This document shows, one piece after another, positions 1 to 12,342 of a stretch of 64,000 nt of DNA. The notes beneath the pieces are model-generated. The model searched no databases and had not been told where the DNA came from. It worked only from the letters and a program-made list of their open reading frames with translations. The position numbers and the translations under genes were made by a program. The stretch comes from CAJBNH01 sp964447285 (GTDB lineage Bacteria > Myxococcota_A > UBA9042), in the NCBI GenBank assembly GCA_964447285.1, contig CAYURO010000012.1:1-64000 (forward strand), given 5' to 3'. Numbering within the stretch: position 1 is the stretch's first letter; each line of letters opens with the position of its first letter.

Positions 1-3203
<3,203 letters not shown>

Positions 3204-3231
3204 GTTCTAGCCTGATTCTGATGAGTTGACG

Positions 3232-3266
3232 AAGCCCCCGGTCGGAGACGGCCGGGGGCTTTGTTC
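3232..3266 (+). terminator. Rho-independent terminator of rpoC
   Basis: A perfect 10-bp GC-rich stem (AAGCCCCCGG at 3232-3241 pairing with CCGGGGGCTT at 3252-3261) with a 10-nt loop runs into a T-rich tract. It starts 28 bp after the rpoC stop codon and closes the operon. Confidence 0.9.
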
Positions 3267-3565
3267 GTTTGGGGCGGCGTGGAGGTCGGGCCACTTCTTG
3301 CTCGGACTCCTCGGAGGGGGCCCTGCCCGGGGCCTCGAGTCTGAAGTCACGACGGACTCCAACCGTCCCCCGTCATCCCGAGGCAGGGACGCTGGATTCC
3401 GGCAGGTGCCCTCTTCCGAGGGACCTTGGCCGAAGGCCTTCCGGACCCAACGTGCGGTGCCCGACCGCGCAACAGAAGACCGGAGCGGGGGCGACGGACG
3501 TGCACGTCCCTCGCCGGGGGCGTCAGGCCGGCGGACCAACGGCGGCCGAGACAGGAATCCTTGCT

Positions 3566-3612
3566 GCAAAAAGCACCGCGCCCCGGATGGCCTTGCAGCC
3601 GTCCGGGGCGCG
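3566..3612 (-). terminator. Rho-independent terminator of the minus-strand Cys-rich lipoprotein gene
   Basis: An 11-bp perfect stem (CGCGCCCCGGA 3577-3587 with TCCGGGGCGCG 3602-3612) is followed, reading on the minus strand, by GTGCTTTTTGC. The T run lies only on that side, so it works for the gene ending at 3762. Confidence 0.8.
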
Positions 3613-3635
3613 ATGGAACGATCTGGCTCGGGCGC

Positions 3636-3675
3636 GGAACTCGGGAACTCGGGAACTCGGGAACTCGGGAACTCG
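3636..3675. repeat. Tandem repeat, 5 copies of GGAACTCG
   Basis: Five exact, uninterrupted copies of an 8-bp unit in the non-coding gap between the lipoprotein stop codon and its terminator. It would be transcribed as the 3' UTR of that gene. Exact identity suggests recent slippage expansion; no function is evident. Confidence 0.9.
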
Positions 3676-3761
3676 GCCAGAGACCCTTCGCCCGCCTCGC
3701 GCTCACGCGCTCGCGGGCTCAGGGTAGCGGACGGGGCCCCGCGCGGAGCGCGACCCGTCCG

Positions 3762-6278
3762 CTACTTGCAGGACGGCGTGCAGACCTTCACACCCGGGAT
3801 CTCGGTTCCCTTGGTGTTCTTGGCCGGCTCGCACTTGGCGCCCGCGCCGCTGTCGGCGGCCGCGCAATCTGAGTCGGTCTGGCAGGGGGCCGCGCAACGC
3901 AGGTTGGCTGCGGTGCCGGCAGCGCCCGTGTTCGAGCACTTGTAGCCGCCGTTGCAGTGGAAGTCCTCGTTGCAGGGCAGGCAGGACTTCTTCTTGACGC
4001 ACATGGGCACCAGTGCCGCCATGGACATGTCCTTGCGGGGGATGCGCATGTAGTTCTGGTCGCAGATCATGTCCTGAACCGCGCCGCAATCCGCATTGGT
4101 GTTGCAGAGCGCGGTGCAGTAGCCCTTGCCGGTCGCGCTGTCCTGGAAGCAGCTAAGACCGGAGGCGCACTCGGGAACCGCATCCTGAGCGGGATCGGGA
4201 TTGCAGGACTCGCCGGGCTTCTTGGTGCCCATGGTCTCGTTCTCGGCGACCATCAGCAGGCAGTGGTACTCGACCGAGGCCTTCTTGTCCGGACCCGTCG
4301 CGATCGGGAAGGGCACGCAAGACTCCTTGCCGTCGCACTTCTTGGTGGCGCTGCAGTCCGACAGCGTGCTGTCGACGCCGACGGGGATGCAGAGCGGGAA
4401 GTAGAGGTCGTCATACTGCGACATCGTGCCGCCCCAAGCGGCCATCAGCGACGAGCAAAGGGTCTTGTAGTCGTTGCCGTCGATGGTGATCTTTTCGGCG
4501 CAGGTGGCCTTGCCGTTGCAAGTGTCGACGCAATAGCCGGGCTGGGTCTCGGTGCTGCCGAGGCACAGACCGCTCTTGCACAGCTTGCCGACTGCGGAGC
4601 CGCAAGCCTCGCCAGCCGCGGCGGCCTTGGTGTCAGGCGTGATGCAGAGACCGCCGACGGTGTACGCGTCGACCGTCGTGCCGGTGGCCTGACCTGGCAG
4701 CTGGTACTGGTACTCCCAGAGCTTGCAGTAGTTCGAGGTCGCATCCTTGCAGTCCGCGCTCGATTTGCACTCGCCCTTCGGAGCCGCCATCGGCGTGCAG
4801 ACTTCCAGCGGCAGGAAGACGTCGTAGGCGTCGTCGGTGGGATTCGACAAGTCGAGCGGAATCTCGAGCGCGCCGCACTTCTGGTTGGTCGCGCAGTCGG
4901 TGTCCGTTTTGCAGTGACCGGAGCACGAGCCGTCGACGCACCAGATCGGGTTCTCGCAGATGGGCACGCTCTTGTCCTTGTCGTTGGGGAACGCATCGCA
5001 AGCCTCGCCCTTGGCCGAGCCGCCGACGGTCTTGCGCACGCAGCCGGGCTCCCAACCGGGCATCGTGATCTTGGTTTTGTCGATGGGGTCCGGGTCGCCG
5101 TCGGGGCTGGAGACGCCGTTGTAGAAGGTGCGGCAGTAGAAGTCGTTGTCGCCGCACTCCTTGTCCAAGAAGCACTTCTTGGGCAGGCAGACGTCGAACA
5201 GGTCCGGAACGTCGCTGTACATCTTGACGCCGGTCTCGCACTGCCAGGCGGAGCAGTCCGCGTCACCCGAGCACGTCGCGCCGGTGCCGTCGCACTTGCC
5301 GGACTTGCAGGCGCCCTTGGCCGTGATGCAGTCGCTGTCGGACTTGCAGAACGAGAGGCAGCCCGTCGTGCCGCACAGGTTGTTCTCGCAGGTGGCGACC
5401 TTGCCGCTCAGGGGGTCGTCGTTGCAGGTCTCGGAGACGCCAACGCCGGCCGTGCCGTCGGGGTTCTTGGCCTTCGGGGCGCAGACCAACTGGGGGCTGC
5501 CGTTGAAGAACTGCAGACCGCACGCCTCGGTGGCGGGGCAATCAGAGTCAGCCTTGCACGGCTTGAAGTTGGTGCCAGCGGCGCAGTAGCTGAACGACTG
5601 GCCCTGGGCAAGCTGAGCCTGGCTGGCGTACTCGATGCACTTGAACGCTGTGCCGTTGGGGCCGTCGACAGCGTCTTCGCAATCCGAAGGCGAACCCGGA
5701 TCCTCGACGCCGTCAGCGCCCTGATCGCCGGTCGCGTTGTTCACGACGTCGTTGACGATGGTGCACATCTTGGTGCAGACGCCGATGCAAAGGCCGGTGT
5801 CGCACTGGGCGTTGATGCAGTCGCGGTAGGCTTGGACCTCCGTGTCGGCCGCGCCCTGCTGGGGCGGGCGGCAGGTCTTGTCGGGCCCGCAGGACTCGCC
5901 GAACTTCTTCTTCTCGACGACCGTCTCGGCCTTGCACTTGTAGGTCGGCGAGGTTCCGGCCGTGTCGCACTTGAAATTGGGCTTGCAGGGGCCGCAGTTC
6001 GCGGGGCACCCAGGGACGAATCCGCACTCAGCGCCCTTGTCGAGGCAGCACTGTTGGGCGGCCGAAACATCGCCGGTGGCGTCGGTACCCGGGTTGACGG
6101 AGTCGGGGTTGTCGTTCGAGTCGGCCACGGAGTCGCCCGGGGTCAGATCGCCGCCGAAGATGTCCGTGGGGTTGGACGTGTCGGTGGTGGTCGACGTTCC
6201 GTCGGTCGAATCGCTGCCGCAGGCCGCCAATGTCAGCATTGCCAAGCTGAGGAGGGCAATACAGCTTCTCAATTTCAT
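3762..6278 (-). CDS. Large cysteine-rich lipoprotein
   Basis: Predicted 838-residue surface or periplasmic lipoprotein of unknown function. The ATG at 6278 has a GGAG 7 bp upstream and opens a typical lipoprotein signal (MKLRSCIALLSLAMLTLAAC), lipidated at Cys20. An upstream in-frame ATG (6377) lacks a ribosome site and would bury the signal. After an Asp/Ser/Thr-rich linker the mature chain is packed with Cys in a loose recurring pattern, C-x-(S/T)-D-x-D-C-x(n)-C, as in CKADSDC, CKSDSDC, CKTDTDC, CNTNADC and CQTDSDC, at irregular intervals to the end. This style of disulfide-rich repeat lipoprotein is common in Myxococcota. A promoter-like pair lies at 6388-6417 and a terminator at 3566-3612, so it appears monocistronic. 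It might be a surface adhesin or shield; nothing in the sequence names a ligand. Confidence 0.85.
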   Translation of the reverse strand: MKLRSCIALLSLAMLTLAACGSDSTDGTSTTTDTSNPTDIFGGDLTPGDSVADSNDNPDSVNPGTDATGDVSAAQQCCLDKGAECGFVPGCPANCGPCKPNFKCDTAGTSPTYKCKAETVVEKKKFGESCGPDKTCRPPQQGAADTEVQAYRDCINAQCDTGLCIGVCTKMCTIVNDVVNNATGDQGADGVEDPGSPSDCEDAVDGPNGTAFKCIEYASQAQLAQGQSFSYCAAGTNFKPCKADSDCPATEACGLQFFNGSPQLVCAPKAKNPDGTAGVGVSETCNDDPLSGKVATCENNLCGTTGCLSFCKSDSDCITAKGACKSGKCDGTGATCSGDADCSAWQCETGVKMYSDVPDLFDVCLPKKCFLDKECGDNDFYCRTFYNGVSSPDGDPDPIDKTKITMPGWEPGCVRKTVGGSAKGEACDAFPNDKDKSVPICENPIWCVDGSCSGHCKTDTDCATNQKCGALEIPLDLSNPTDDAYDVFLPLEVCTPMAAPKGECKSSADCKDATSNYCKLWEYQYQLPGQATGTTVDAYTVGGLCITPDTKAAAAGEACGSAVGKLCKSGLCLGSTETQPGYCVDTCNGKATCAEKITIDGNDYKTLCSSLMAAWGGTMSQYDDLYFPLCIPVGVDSTLSDCSATKKCDGKESCVPFPIATGPDKKASVEYHCLLMVAENETMGTKKPGESCNPDPAQDAVPECASGLSCFQDSATGKGYCTALCNTNADCGAVQDMICDQNYMRIPRKDMSMAALVPMCVKKKSCLPCNEDFHCNGGYKCSNTGAAGTAANLRCAAPCQTDSDCAAADSGAGAKCEPAKNTKGTEIPGVKVCTPSCK

Positions 6279-6387
6279 GAATGTTCTCCGGTTTCCAGCC
6301 CTGTGCTGGTGGCGGCGCGTGCAACTGCCGTCCGCGAGGGGGTTCGGGGGTCGCGGCGGAATGCCGGCACCGAACAAAAGCCGCGAA

Positions 6388-6417
6388 ACGGTAGCCGATC
6401 GGCAAGCACGCCGTCAA
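6388..6417 (-). promoter_or_regulatory. Putative sigma-70 promoter of the Cys-rich lipoprotein gene
   Basis: On the minus strand TTGACG, an 18-bp spacer and TACCGT lie about 100 nt ahead of the ATG. The -10 box sits in a 15-mer, CTACCGTTTCGCGGC, that also occurs upstream of panB. Confidence 0.5.
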
Positions 6418-6516
6418 GCTGAGAACAGCCCCGGGCAATTCAATGTGTGTGCGGACTTGCGCCCCCGTCCTGAGGCAGGCGTCGGGTGTTGCGCGCCATG
6501 GGCGAAGTGCGTGATT

Positions 6517-7398
6517 TCAGGCCGCCGTCAGCCGGGCGTTGTCGATCAGGCGTGTGCGCCCAAAGTAGGCAGCAACAAGCACTTGTGCGGGGCCGTCGAG
6601 GGTGGTGCGCGGTACAAGCGTCTCAGGGTCCACGATGCCGACGTAATCGACCCGCCCTCCGGCGTCCGAGATCCGCGCGGTGATCGACGTGGTCAGGCGG
6701 TCCGGATCGCGTTCTCCTGTGCTGACAAGGGCTTGGGCATCGCGGAGCGCGTCAGGAATCGCCCGCGCTCCTCGGCGCTCGTCCGGCGTCAGGAAGACGT
6801 TGCGCGAACTCAGCGCCAAGCCGTCGGGTTCGCGCAGGGTCGGCACGCCCACGATCTCTGTGGGATGATTCAGGTCGCGCGCCATGCGGGCGATGACCTG
6901 CAGCTGCTGCCAGTCCTTTTCGCCAAAGACCGCGACGTCGGCCATCACAAGGTTCAGCAGCTTCGCGACCACCGTGGCCACGCCGCGGAAGTGCCCGGGG
7001 CGACTCGCGCCGCACCAGAGCTGGGCCAAGGGGCCGGGCTCGACGTGGGTCTCGAAGCCGCTTGGATACATCCCCGACGCGGTTGGGGCGAAAATCAGCT
7101 CAACGCCATGCTTGCGGCACAGACCAGCGTCCAAAGGAAGGGTGCGCGGGTAGGCGTCCAGGTCCTCACGCGGGCCGAATTGCAGCGGGTTGACGAAGAC
7201 GGACACGACCACAACATCGCTGCGTTCGTGAGCGTGGTGGACCAGCGCCATGTGTCCGGCGTGCAGCGCGCCCATGGTGGGGACAAAGCCGATGCGGCGG
7301 CCGTTCGCCCTTTGTGTGGCAGTCCAGACACGCAAGTCGGCCGGTGAGCGCGCGATGGGCATCCCTTCCAACTCGAGCAATGAGAATTCAGCCGGCAT
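6517..7398 (-). CDS. panC: Pantothenate synthetase (pantoate--beta-alanine ligase)
   Basis: Cytoplasmic enzyme joining pantoate and beta-alanine with ATP, the last step of vitamin B5 synthesis. The 293 residues match the usual PanC length. Diagnostic motifs are PTMGALHAGH at 40-49 (nucleotide-binding HIGH-type motif), SVFVNPLQFG at 66-75, FGEKD at 158-162 and LSSRN at 196-200. The ATG at 7398 has an AGGA about 9 nt upstream; Met13 is a less likely alternative start. It lies 15 bp downstream of panB on the same strand, so the two probably form one transcript making pantoate and then pantothenate. No panD or panE is present in the window. Confidence 0.97.
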   Translation of the reverse strand: MPAEFSLLELEGMPIARSPADLRVWTATQRANGRRIGFVPTMGALHAGHMALVHHAHERSDVVVVSVFVNPLQFGPREDLDAYPRTLPLDAGLCRKHGVELIFAPTASGMYPSGFETHVEPGPLAQLWCGASRPGHFRGVATVVAKLLNLVMADVAVFGEKDWQQLQVIARMARDLNHPTEIVGVPTLREPDGLALSSRNVFLTPDERRGARAIPDALRDAQALVSTGERDPDRLTTSITARISDAGGRVDYVGIVDPETLVPRTTLDGPAQVLVAAYFGRTRLIDNARLTAA

Positions 7399-7413
7399 CG
7401 TGGGTTCCTGCGG

Positions 7414-8394
7414 TCAGGCGCCAGAGGGCAGCGCGTGAGGCTCGGCGGCGAGGGTGGGGTCGACGTAGCCGTGCTCGGCGGCAGGGAACTCGACGGCCTG
7501 AACCTCCGCGCGGTAGGTCGCCAGTGCATCGACGACGGTGTCGCCCAACGCGGCGTACTGTTTCAAGAACTTTGGCTTGAAGCCTGGGTTTAGCCCCAAC
7601 AGGTCGTACAGCACCAGGATCTGGCCGTCGCAGTCGGGGCCCGCACCGATGCCGATGGTCGGGATCGTCAGTTCGGCCGTGATGATGGCCGCCAGCTCAG
7701 ACGGGATGCCCTCAAGCACCAAGGTGTAGCAGCCGGCCTCCTCGAGTGCGAGCGCCGCTTCCACCAGTCGTTCCCGCGCCGCACGGCCCCGACCTTGGAC
7801 TCGGTTGCCGCCCATCGCGTGCACCGACTGCGGCGTCAGGCCGATGTGACCCATGACCGGGATGCCGGCCGACACCAGCGCCCGAACCGTATCGGCCACT
7901 TCCTTGCCGCCCTCGAGCTTGACGGCGTGGGCGCCGCCCTCCGCCAGCATCCGGCCCGCGTTCTGCAACGCGACGTCGGGGCTGCGGTAGCTCATGAACG
8001 GCATGTCGGCGACCAGATGCGCGCGTTGCAGCCCCCGGGCGACCGCTGCGGTGTGGTAGACGATGTGGTCGACCGTCACAGGCAGCGTCGTGTCGTGGCC
8101 TTGGATGACGTTGCCCAGCGAGTCGCCGACCAGCACGACGTCGATCCCGGCCGCATCGACCAGACGAGCGAACGTGGCGTCGTAGCAGGTAACGGCGGCA
8201 ATGCGCTGACCCCGGGCCTTCATCTCGCGCAGGTGCTGAACCCGCACGCGGGCGGCAGATCCCTCGCCGATCGCGTAGAGGCCTCTCGGCCGTCCTGAGG
8301 AGGCGGGGCGCGCGGCAGACTCGGGCTGCGGGGGGGCGACAGGGGATGCGGCCGCCGCGACCGAAGGCGCCGCACGGCGAGAAGATTGCGACAT
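7414..8394 (-). CDS. panB: 3-methyl-2-oxobutanoate hydroxymethyltransferase
   Basis: Makes ketopantoate from alpha-ketoisovalerate and methylene-tetrahydrofolate, the first committed step of pantothenate synthesis. Conserved blocks are TCYDATFARL near 69-78, VLVGDSLGN at 87-95 (metal-binding Asp91), VKLEGG with Lys159, MGHIGLTPQS at 181-190 and LEGIP with the catalytic-type Glu228-229. The ATG at 8394 has a perfect GGAGG with a 7-bp spacer, giving 326 residues. The longer open frame back to 8538 is not used. The first 45 or so residues are an Ala/Pro/Ser-rich extension ahead of the standard TIM-barrel start, longer than typical PanB (about 260-280 residues). panC follows 15 bp downstream. Confidence 0.96.
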   Translation of the reverse strand: MSQSSRRAAPSVAAAASPVAPPQPESAARPASSGRPRGLYAIGEGSAARVRVQHLREMKARGQRIAAVTCYDATFARLVDAAGIDVVLVGDSLGNVIQGHDTTLPVTVDHIVYHTAAVARGLQRAHLVADMPFMSYRSPDVALQNAGRMLAEGGAHAVKLEGGKEVADTVRALVSAGIPVMGHIGLTPQSVHAMGGNRVQGRGRAARERLVEAALALEEAGCYTLVLEGIPSELAAIITAELTIPTIGIGAGPDCDGQILVLYDLLGLNPGFKPKFLKQYAALGDTVVDALATYRAEVQAVEFPAAEHGYVDPTLAAEPHALPSGA

Positions 8395-8627
8395 CGGGTG
8401 GCCTCCAAGCGGCGGCGTGATGCCGCGAAACGGTAGACCCCACGACACGAAGGCTAGGAGAAAGCCTCGGGCCTCGCAACCCCGGCAAATCTGCCGTGCC
8501 AATTTTCGCTCTGCGCGTCGAGGACCTGGAGGCTCCATCCGGGTTTGCCCGCACCTGCGACGCCTGTTATCGTCGCGGTTCTCGCGCGATCGGGAAGTCG
8601 CTGTGCAGCAACATCAGGGGGGATCGG
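8395..8627. promoter_or_regulatory. Divergent promoter region panB / subtilase
   Basis: Shared 233-bp upstream region. Towards panB it carries the 15-mer CTACCGTTTCGCGGC (8422-8436, minus strand), identical to the -10 region of the lipoprotein gene at 6.3 kb. I see no good -35 partner for it. Towards the subtilase, TTGCCC (8545-8550), a 17-bp spacer and TATCGT (8568-8573) form a plausible sigma-70 promoter about 55 nt ahead of the ATG. Confidence 0.5.
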
Positions 8628-11600
8628 ATGGAGAAATGGGGGGTTCGTGCGGGTCTGCTGGCGGTCGCGGTGCTGGCGCTGGGGCTGTTGTCGGTTCCTG
8701 TGGTTGCGCAGCCGACGTGGCCGCCGCCGAAGGGCGCCGACCTGACGCAGCCCGCGAACTGGCCCAATGACCCCGGCTTCATCCAGTACACGATCATCGA
8801 CGACGTCGTGCACGTGCTGGGCGGCGACTGGAACCTGTGGTCGTTCGTGCCGAAGGAGGGCGACCCCGACAAGCCGGGCGAGCAGCCGAACAAGCAGTGG
8901 CAGGAGTACCCGGGCTTTCGCCAGTCCGAGGTCGCGATCGGCACGGGCATGCACGCGGACCGGGCGTGGTCGCTGACGACCGGAGACCGGCGGGTGCTGA
9001 TTGCGGTGCTGGACTCGGGCATCAAGTGGGAGTCCGACGATCTGGTCAACAAGCACTACCTGAATCGCAAGGAGCTGCCGGCGCCGCAAGAGGCGTGCCG
9101 CGGCCCGAACTTCAAGGCAGCAGACCCATGGGACTCGGACGGCGACGGCATCTTCAACATGCTCGACTACGCCCAAGAGGGCGGCAAGGACATCCCCAAG
9201 ACCTCTTGCGACGCACGAGTCAGCGACCTGAACAAGAACGGGCTGTTGGACCCGCAGGATCTGATCAAGGTGTTCTCTGACAGCAAGGACGACGACGGCA
9301 ACGGCTACGTCGACGACATCTCCGGGTGGGACTTCTTTCGCAACGACAACGACGCTTTTGACGACACCCGCTTTGGCCACGGCACCGGCGAGGCCCACGA
9401 CTCGGCCGCCGAGGGCAACAACGGCCGTGGCAGCTTGGGCATCTGCCCCGACTGCACCGTGATGGCCGTGCGCGTGGGCGACAGCTTCGTCGCGGACGGA
9501 AACGACTTTGCCGCGGCTGTCATCTTTGCGACCGACAGCGGCGCCAACGTCGTGCAGGAAGCGCTGGGGACGATGAGCCGCAGCCACTACGCCGACGCTG
9601 CCATCAACTACGCCTACGCCAACAATGTCGTGGTCATCGCATCAGCGGCGGACGAGCTCAGCTTCCACCACAACATGCCGGGCACGACCGACCACACGGT
9701 GTACGTGCACGCGATCGTGTACGACGGCGGCTCGCCCAAGACCTCGACCACCTTCCTGAATTTCAACAACTGCACGAATTTTGGCGGTAATCTGGTGCTG
9801 TCGTCCCCTGGCACCGGTTGCTCGTCAGAGGCCACGGGCGTGACGTCTGGCCACGCGGGCATGATCTATTCGGCAGGCGTCCAGGCCAACCTGAACCCGC
9901 CCCTGTCGGCGGAGGAAGTGCGCGGCGTGCTGATCATGAGCGCCGACGACATCGACGTGCCTGAATCCAAGACCGACCCGACCAAGTTCCCCAGTGGCCC
10001 GGGTTGGGACCTGCACTTCGGCTACGGCCGCAACAATGTGTTTCGTTCCGTGCAGATGGTGCAGGCCGACCAGATCCCGCCCGACGTCGACATCCTGACC
10101 CCCAGTTGGTTCGAGCCGATCGAAGTCACGCGCACGCCCAAGTTCACCGTCTCCGGCCGTATCGGCAAGCGCTCCGACGGCAAGGCGGCTCGCTATGCCG
10201 AGTACAGCTACGTCCTCGAGTACGCCAAGGGCATCGACCCCAAGGGCGGCTGGGTCACGGTATCGGAAGGCAAGACTGCCGGAATCGATGGCAAGATCGC
10301 AGAGTTCGATGTGGCAAAGGCCGCAGAGGCGATCGACTTCGATGCGCCCTTGATCGACCACGACCAGTACAGCTTTACCCTGCGGCTGCGTGCGACGGCC
10401 AAGGCCAAGGACGGCACCGAGGTCAAGTCCGAGTACCGCAAGTCCATTGGCCTCTACAAGGACCCCGACCTGCTGCCGGGCTATCCCAAGCACGTGAAGA
10501 CTTCGGTCGAGGCAAGTCCCAAGCTGTTCGACCTGGACGGCGACGGTGGCGACGAGCTGATCCAGCCGACGTCGGACGGCTTTGTGCACGCGTGGAAGGC
10601 GGATGGCTCTGAGGCGGCGGGCTGGCCGATCCCGACGCCCGTGCGCCGCGAGCTGGGCGACGAGGGAGTGCAGAACGTGTCCAAGGCATGTGCCTATCGC
10701 GCCGACAAGGCCGGCTGCACGGCCCAGAACGGCAAGCTAGAGCCGATGTACCGCGAGATGATGCTGGGCACGCCTGCGGTCGGCGACCTGGACGGCGACG
10801 GCAGCGTCGAGGTGATTGTGACCACCTACGACGGTCACGTGGTGGTGGCGGGCAAGGACGGCAAGCCTCGCGCAGGCTTCCCCGTCGAGGTCGACCGCAC
10901 CAAGTCGCAGAAGTGCGACCCGGAGCACCTGTGGGACGACGGCATCTTTTCGGCCGCCGCGCTGGCGGATCTCGACAAGGACGGCAAGCTCGAGATCGTC
11001 GTGACCGCCATGGACCAGCACGTCTACGTTTGGCGTCACGACGGCACGCAGCAGCCGGGCTTCCCGGTTCTGGTGCGCGACCCAGAGCTGGGCGACACGA
11101 TGGGCGACCGCATCATCGCCGCCCCTTCGATCGGAGACATCAACGGCGACGGCAAGCTGGAGATCGCCACCGGAACCAACGAGGCGATCGGCGCCGACAA
11201 GGCCAAGAACGAGGCGCGCGGTTACGTGTTGTGGGGCGACGGCAACCTGCACGAGGGCGGGCCGTTCCTGCCTGGCTTCCCCGTCACGACGCTCGGCATC
11301 ATGGCGTTCGTGCTGCCGACGGTGGGCTCCGGCGTTCCGGGGCATCCCGCGCTGCTGGACATCGACTACGACGGCAAGCTCGAGATCAACTTCGACACGA
11401 TCGGCTCGTCGGGCACGTTCTACACGTCCACCGGCAAGGTCTTCTGCCGCACCGTGGCGGGGACGACCAAGAAGCAGTGTTCGTTCGACAACCAGAACTT
11501 CGGCGCCAAGTCCAACACACAGGACAGCCCGGCCTACATCCTGATCGCCAACGCTTCGCTGGGTCGCGTCGATCCCACGGGCGGGGTGGATTTCGTCAAG

Positions 11601-12230
11601 GCCACAGCGGGCTTCAAGTTTGCATTGACGTTTGCCTCCGGCGGCCAGCGCGCGGAGTTCGACCACCACCTCTCGGCGTGGGACACGGCGAGCGGCAAGA
11701 TGCTGGAGGGTTGGCCGCGCGTGATCGACGACTGGCAGTTCTTTTCGAACCCCGCGATCGTCGACCTGAACAATGACGACAAACCCGAGGTCATCGCCGG
11801 TTCGGCGGGCTACTTGGTGCGAGCCTGGAACTATCTGGGCGAAGAAGCCAAGGGATTCCCGAAGTTCACGATGGGCTGGGTTCTGGGCTCCCCTGCGGTT
11901 GGTGACATCGACGGCGACGGGAAGTTCGACGTCTCGGCGTCGACGCGCGATGGCTGGGTATTTGCTTGGCGCACCGGCGGCACGGTCAAGGGGTCGATCG
12001 TCGAGTGGCCCTTCCACGGTCACGACTTACACAACACCGCCAACTACCACTCCATCGTCAACCCCTACGCCAAGACCGCCGACCCGACACCGACGGCGAC
12101 AAGCGATGCGACCGGCGACGGTGGCTGCAGCGCGAGGTCGACCGCGACGTCGACGGGTGGCACTCTGCTGGCGTTGGCGCTACTTGCGCTGGTCGTCCTG
12201 CGAAGGCGCCAGACAAGTCGGGAGGGGTGA
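8628..12230 (+). CDS. Secreted subtilisin-like (S8) protease with FG-GAP/VCBS-type repeats and MYXO-CTERM tail
   Basis: Predicted 1,200-residue exported serine protease. The ATG at 8628 follows a G-rich ribosome site (AGGGGGGATCGG) and opens a Sec signal ending near VVAQP. The catalytic triad is visible: Asp129 in VLDSG, His251 in FGHGTG and Ser407 in VTSGHAG. The stretch that normally ends in the oxyanion Asn reads VIASAADE, so that Asn is missing or displaced. After about residue 600 come at least six calcium-loop repeats of the D-x-D-x-D-G type (LDGDG, LDKDG, INGDG, IDYDG, LNNDD, IDGDG), suggesting a beta-propeller. The C-terminus has GGC (Cys1167), a Ser/Thr/Gly linker, a hydrophobic helix and RRR: the MYXO-CTERM arrangement, recognised by a myxosortase-type protease for outer-surface anchoring. 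It is divergent from panB. Confidence 0.88.
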   Translation: MEKWGVRAGLLAVAVLALGLLSVPVVAQPTWPPPKGADLTQPANWPNDPGFIQYTIIDDVVHVLGGDWNLWSFVPKEGDPDKPGEQPNKQWQEYPGFRQSEVAIGTGMHADRAWSLTTGDRRVLIAVLDSGIKWESDDLVNKHYLNRKELPAPQEACRGPNFKAADPWDSDGDGIFNMLDYAQEGGKDIPKTSCDARVSDLNKNGLLDPQDLIKVFSDSKDDDGNGYVDDISGWDFFRNDNDAFDDTRFGHGTGEAHDSAAEGNNGRGSLGICPDCTVMAVRVGDSFVADGNDFAAAVIFATDSGANVVQEALGTMSRSHYADAAINYAYANNVVVIASAADELSFHHNMPGTTDHTVYVHAIVYDGGSPKTSTTFLNFNNCTNFGGNLVLSSPGTGCSSEATGVTSGHAGMIYSAGVQANLNPPLSAEEVRGVLIMSADDIDVPESKTDPTKFPSGPGWDLHFGYGRNNVFRSVQMVQADQIPPDVDILTPSWFEPIEVTRTPKFTVSGRIGKRSDGKAARYAEYSYVLEYAKGIDPKGGWVTVSEGKTAGIDGKIAEFDVAKAAEAIDFDAPLIDHDQYSFTLRLRATAKAKDGTEVKSEYRKSIGLYKDPDLLPGYPKHVKTSVEASPKLFDLDGDGGDELIQPTSDGFVHAWKADGSEAAGWPIPTPVRRELGDEGVQNVSKACAYRADKAGCTAQNGKLEPMYREMMLGTPAVGDLDGDGSVEVIVTTYDGHVVVAGKDGKPRAGFPVEVDRTKSQKCDPEHLWDDGIFSAAALADLDKDGKLEIVVTAMDQHVYVWRHDGTQQPGFPVLVRDPELGDTMGDRIIAAPSIGDINGDGKLEIATGTNEAIGADKAKNEARGYVLWGDGNLHEGGPFLPGFPVTTLGIMAFVLPTVGSGVPGHPALLDIDYDGKLEINFDTIGSSGTFYTSTGKVFCRTVAGTTKKQCSFDNQNFGAKSNTQDSPAYILIANASLGRVDPTGGVDFVKATAGFKFALTFASGGQRAEFDHHLSAWDTASGKMLEGWPRVIDDWQFFSNPAIVDLNNDDKPEVIAGSAGYLVRAWNYLGEEAKGFPKFTMGWVLGSPAVGDIDGDGKFDVSASTRDGWVFAWRTGGTVKGSIVEWPFHGHDLHNTANYHSIVNPYAKTADPTPTATSDATGDGGCSARSTATSTGGTLLALALLALVVLRRRQTSREG

Positions 12231-12342
12231 ACAGGTCAGGGAACGTGTGCCGCCGCTCGGAACAAAGCGCGGCGCAAAGGGTTGCAGCAGGGGGCGCGTC
12301 CACGCGGCCCGAGACGGGGAAGGAAGTCCCCAGGAGGAGAGC

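Larger units (their letters stand above)
3267..3761. other. Intergenic region between convergent rpoC and a lipoprotein gene
   Basis: About 500 bp without a credible gene. Reading frames here are open on both strands but have no ribosome binding site, no recognisable protein and irregular composition. It holds a minus-strand terminator (3566-3612) and a five-copy 8-bp tandem repeat (3636-3675). I see nothing else that can be supported. Confidence 0.6.

Noticed and set aside
3636..3675. GGAACTCG repeats as a CRISPR array
   Set aside because: Units are 8 bp and contiguous with no spacers.
3957..6422. 821-codon plus-strand open frame opposite the Cys-rich lipoprotein
   Set aside because: Mirror of the real gene caused by high GC in codon position 3; Ala/Gly/Val/Arg-rich, no ribosome site or known domain. 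The same applies to the long antisense frames at 22893-24818, 24760-27012, 28557-30641, 40270-42249 and 49471-52236.
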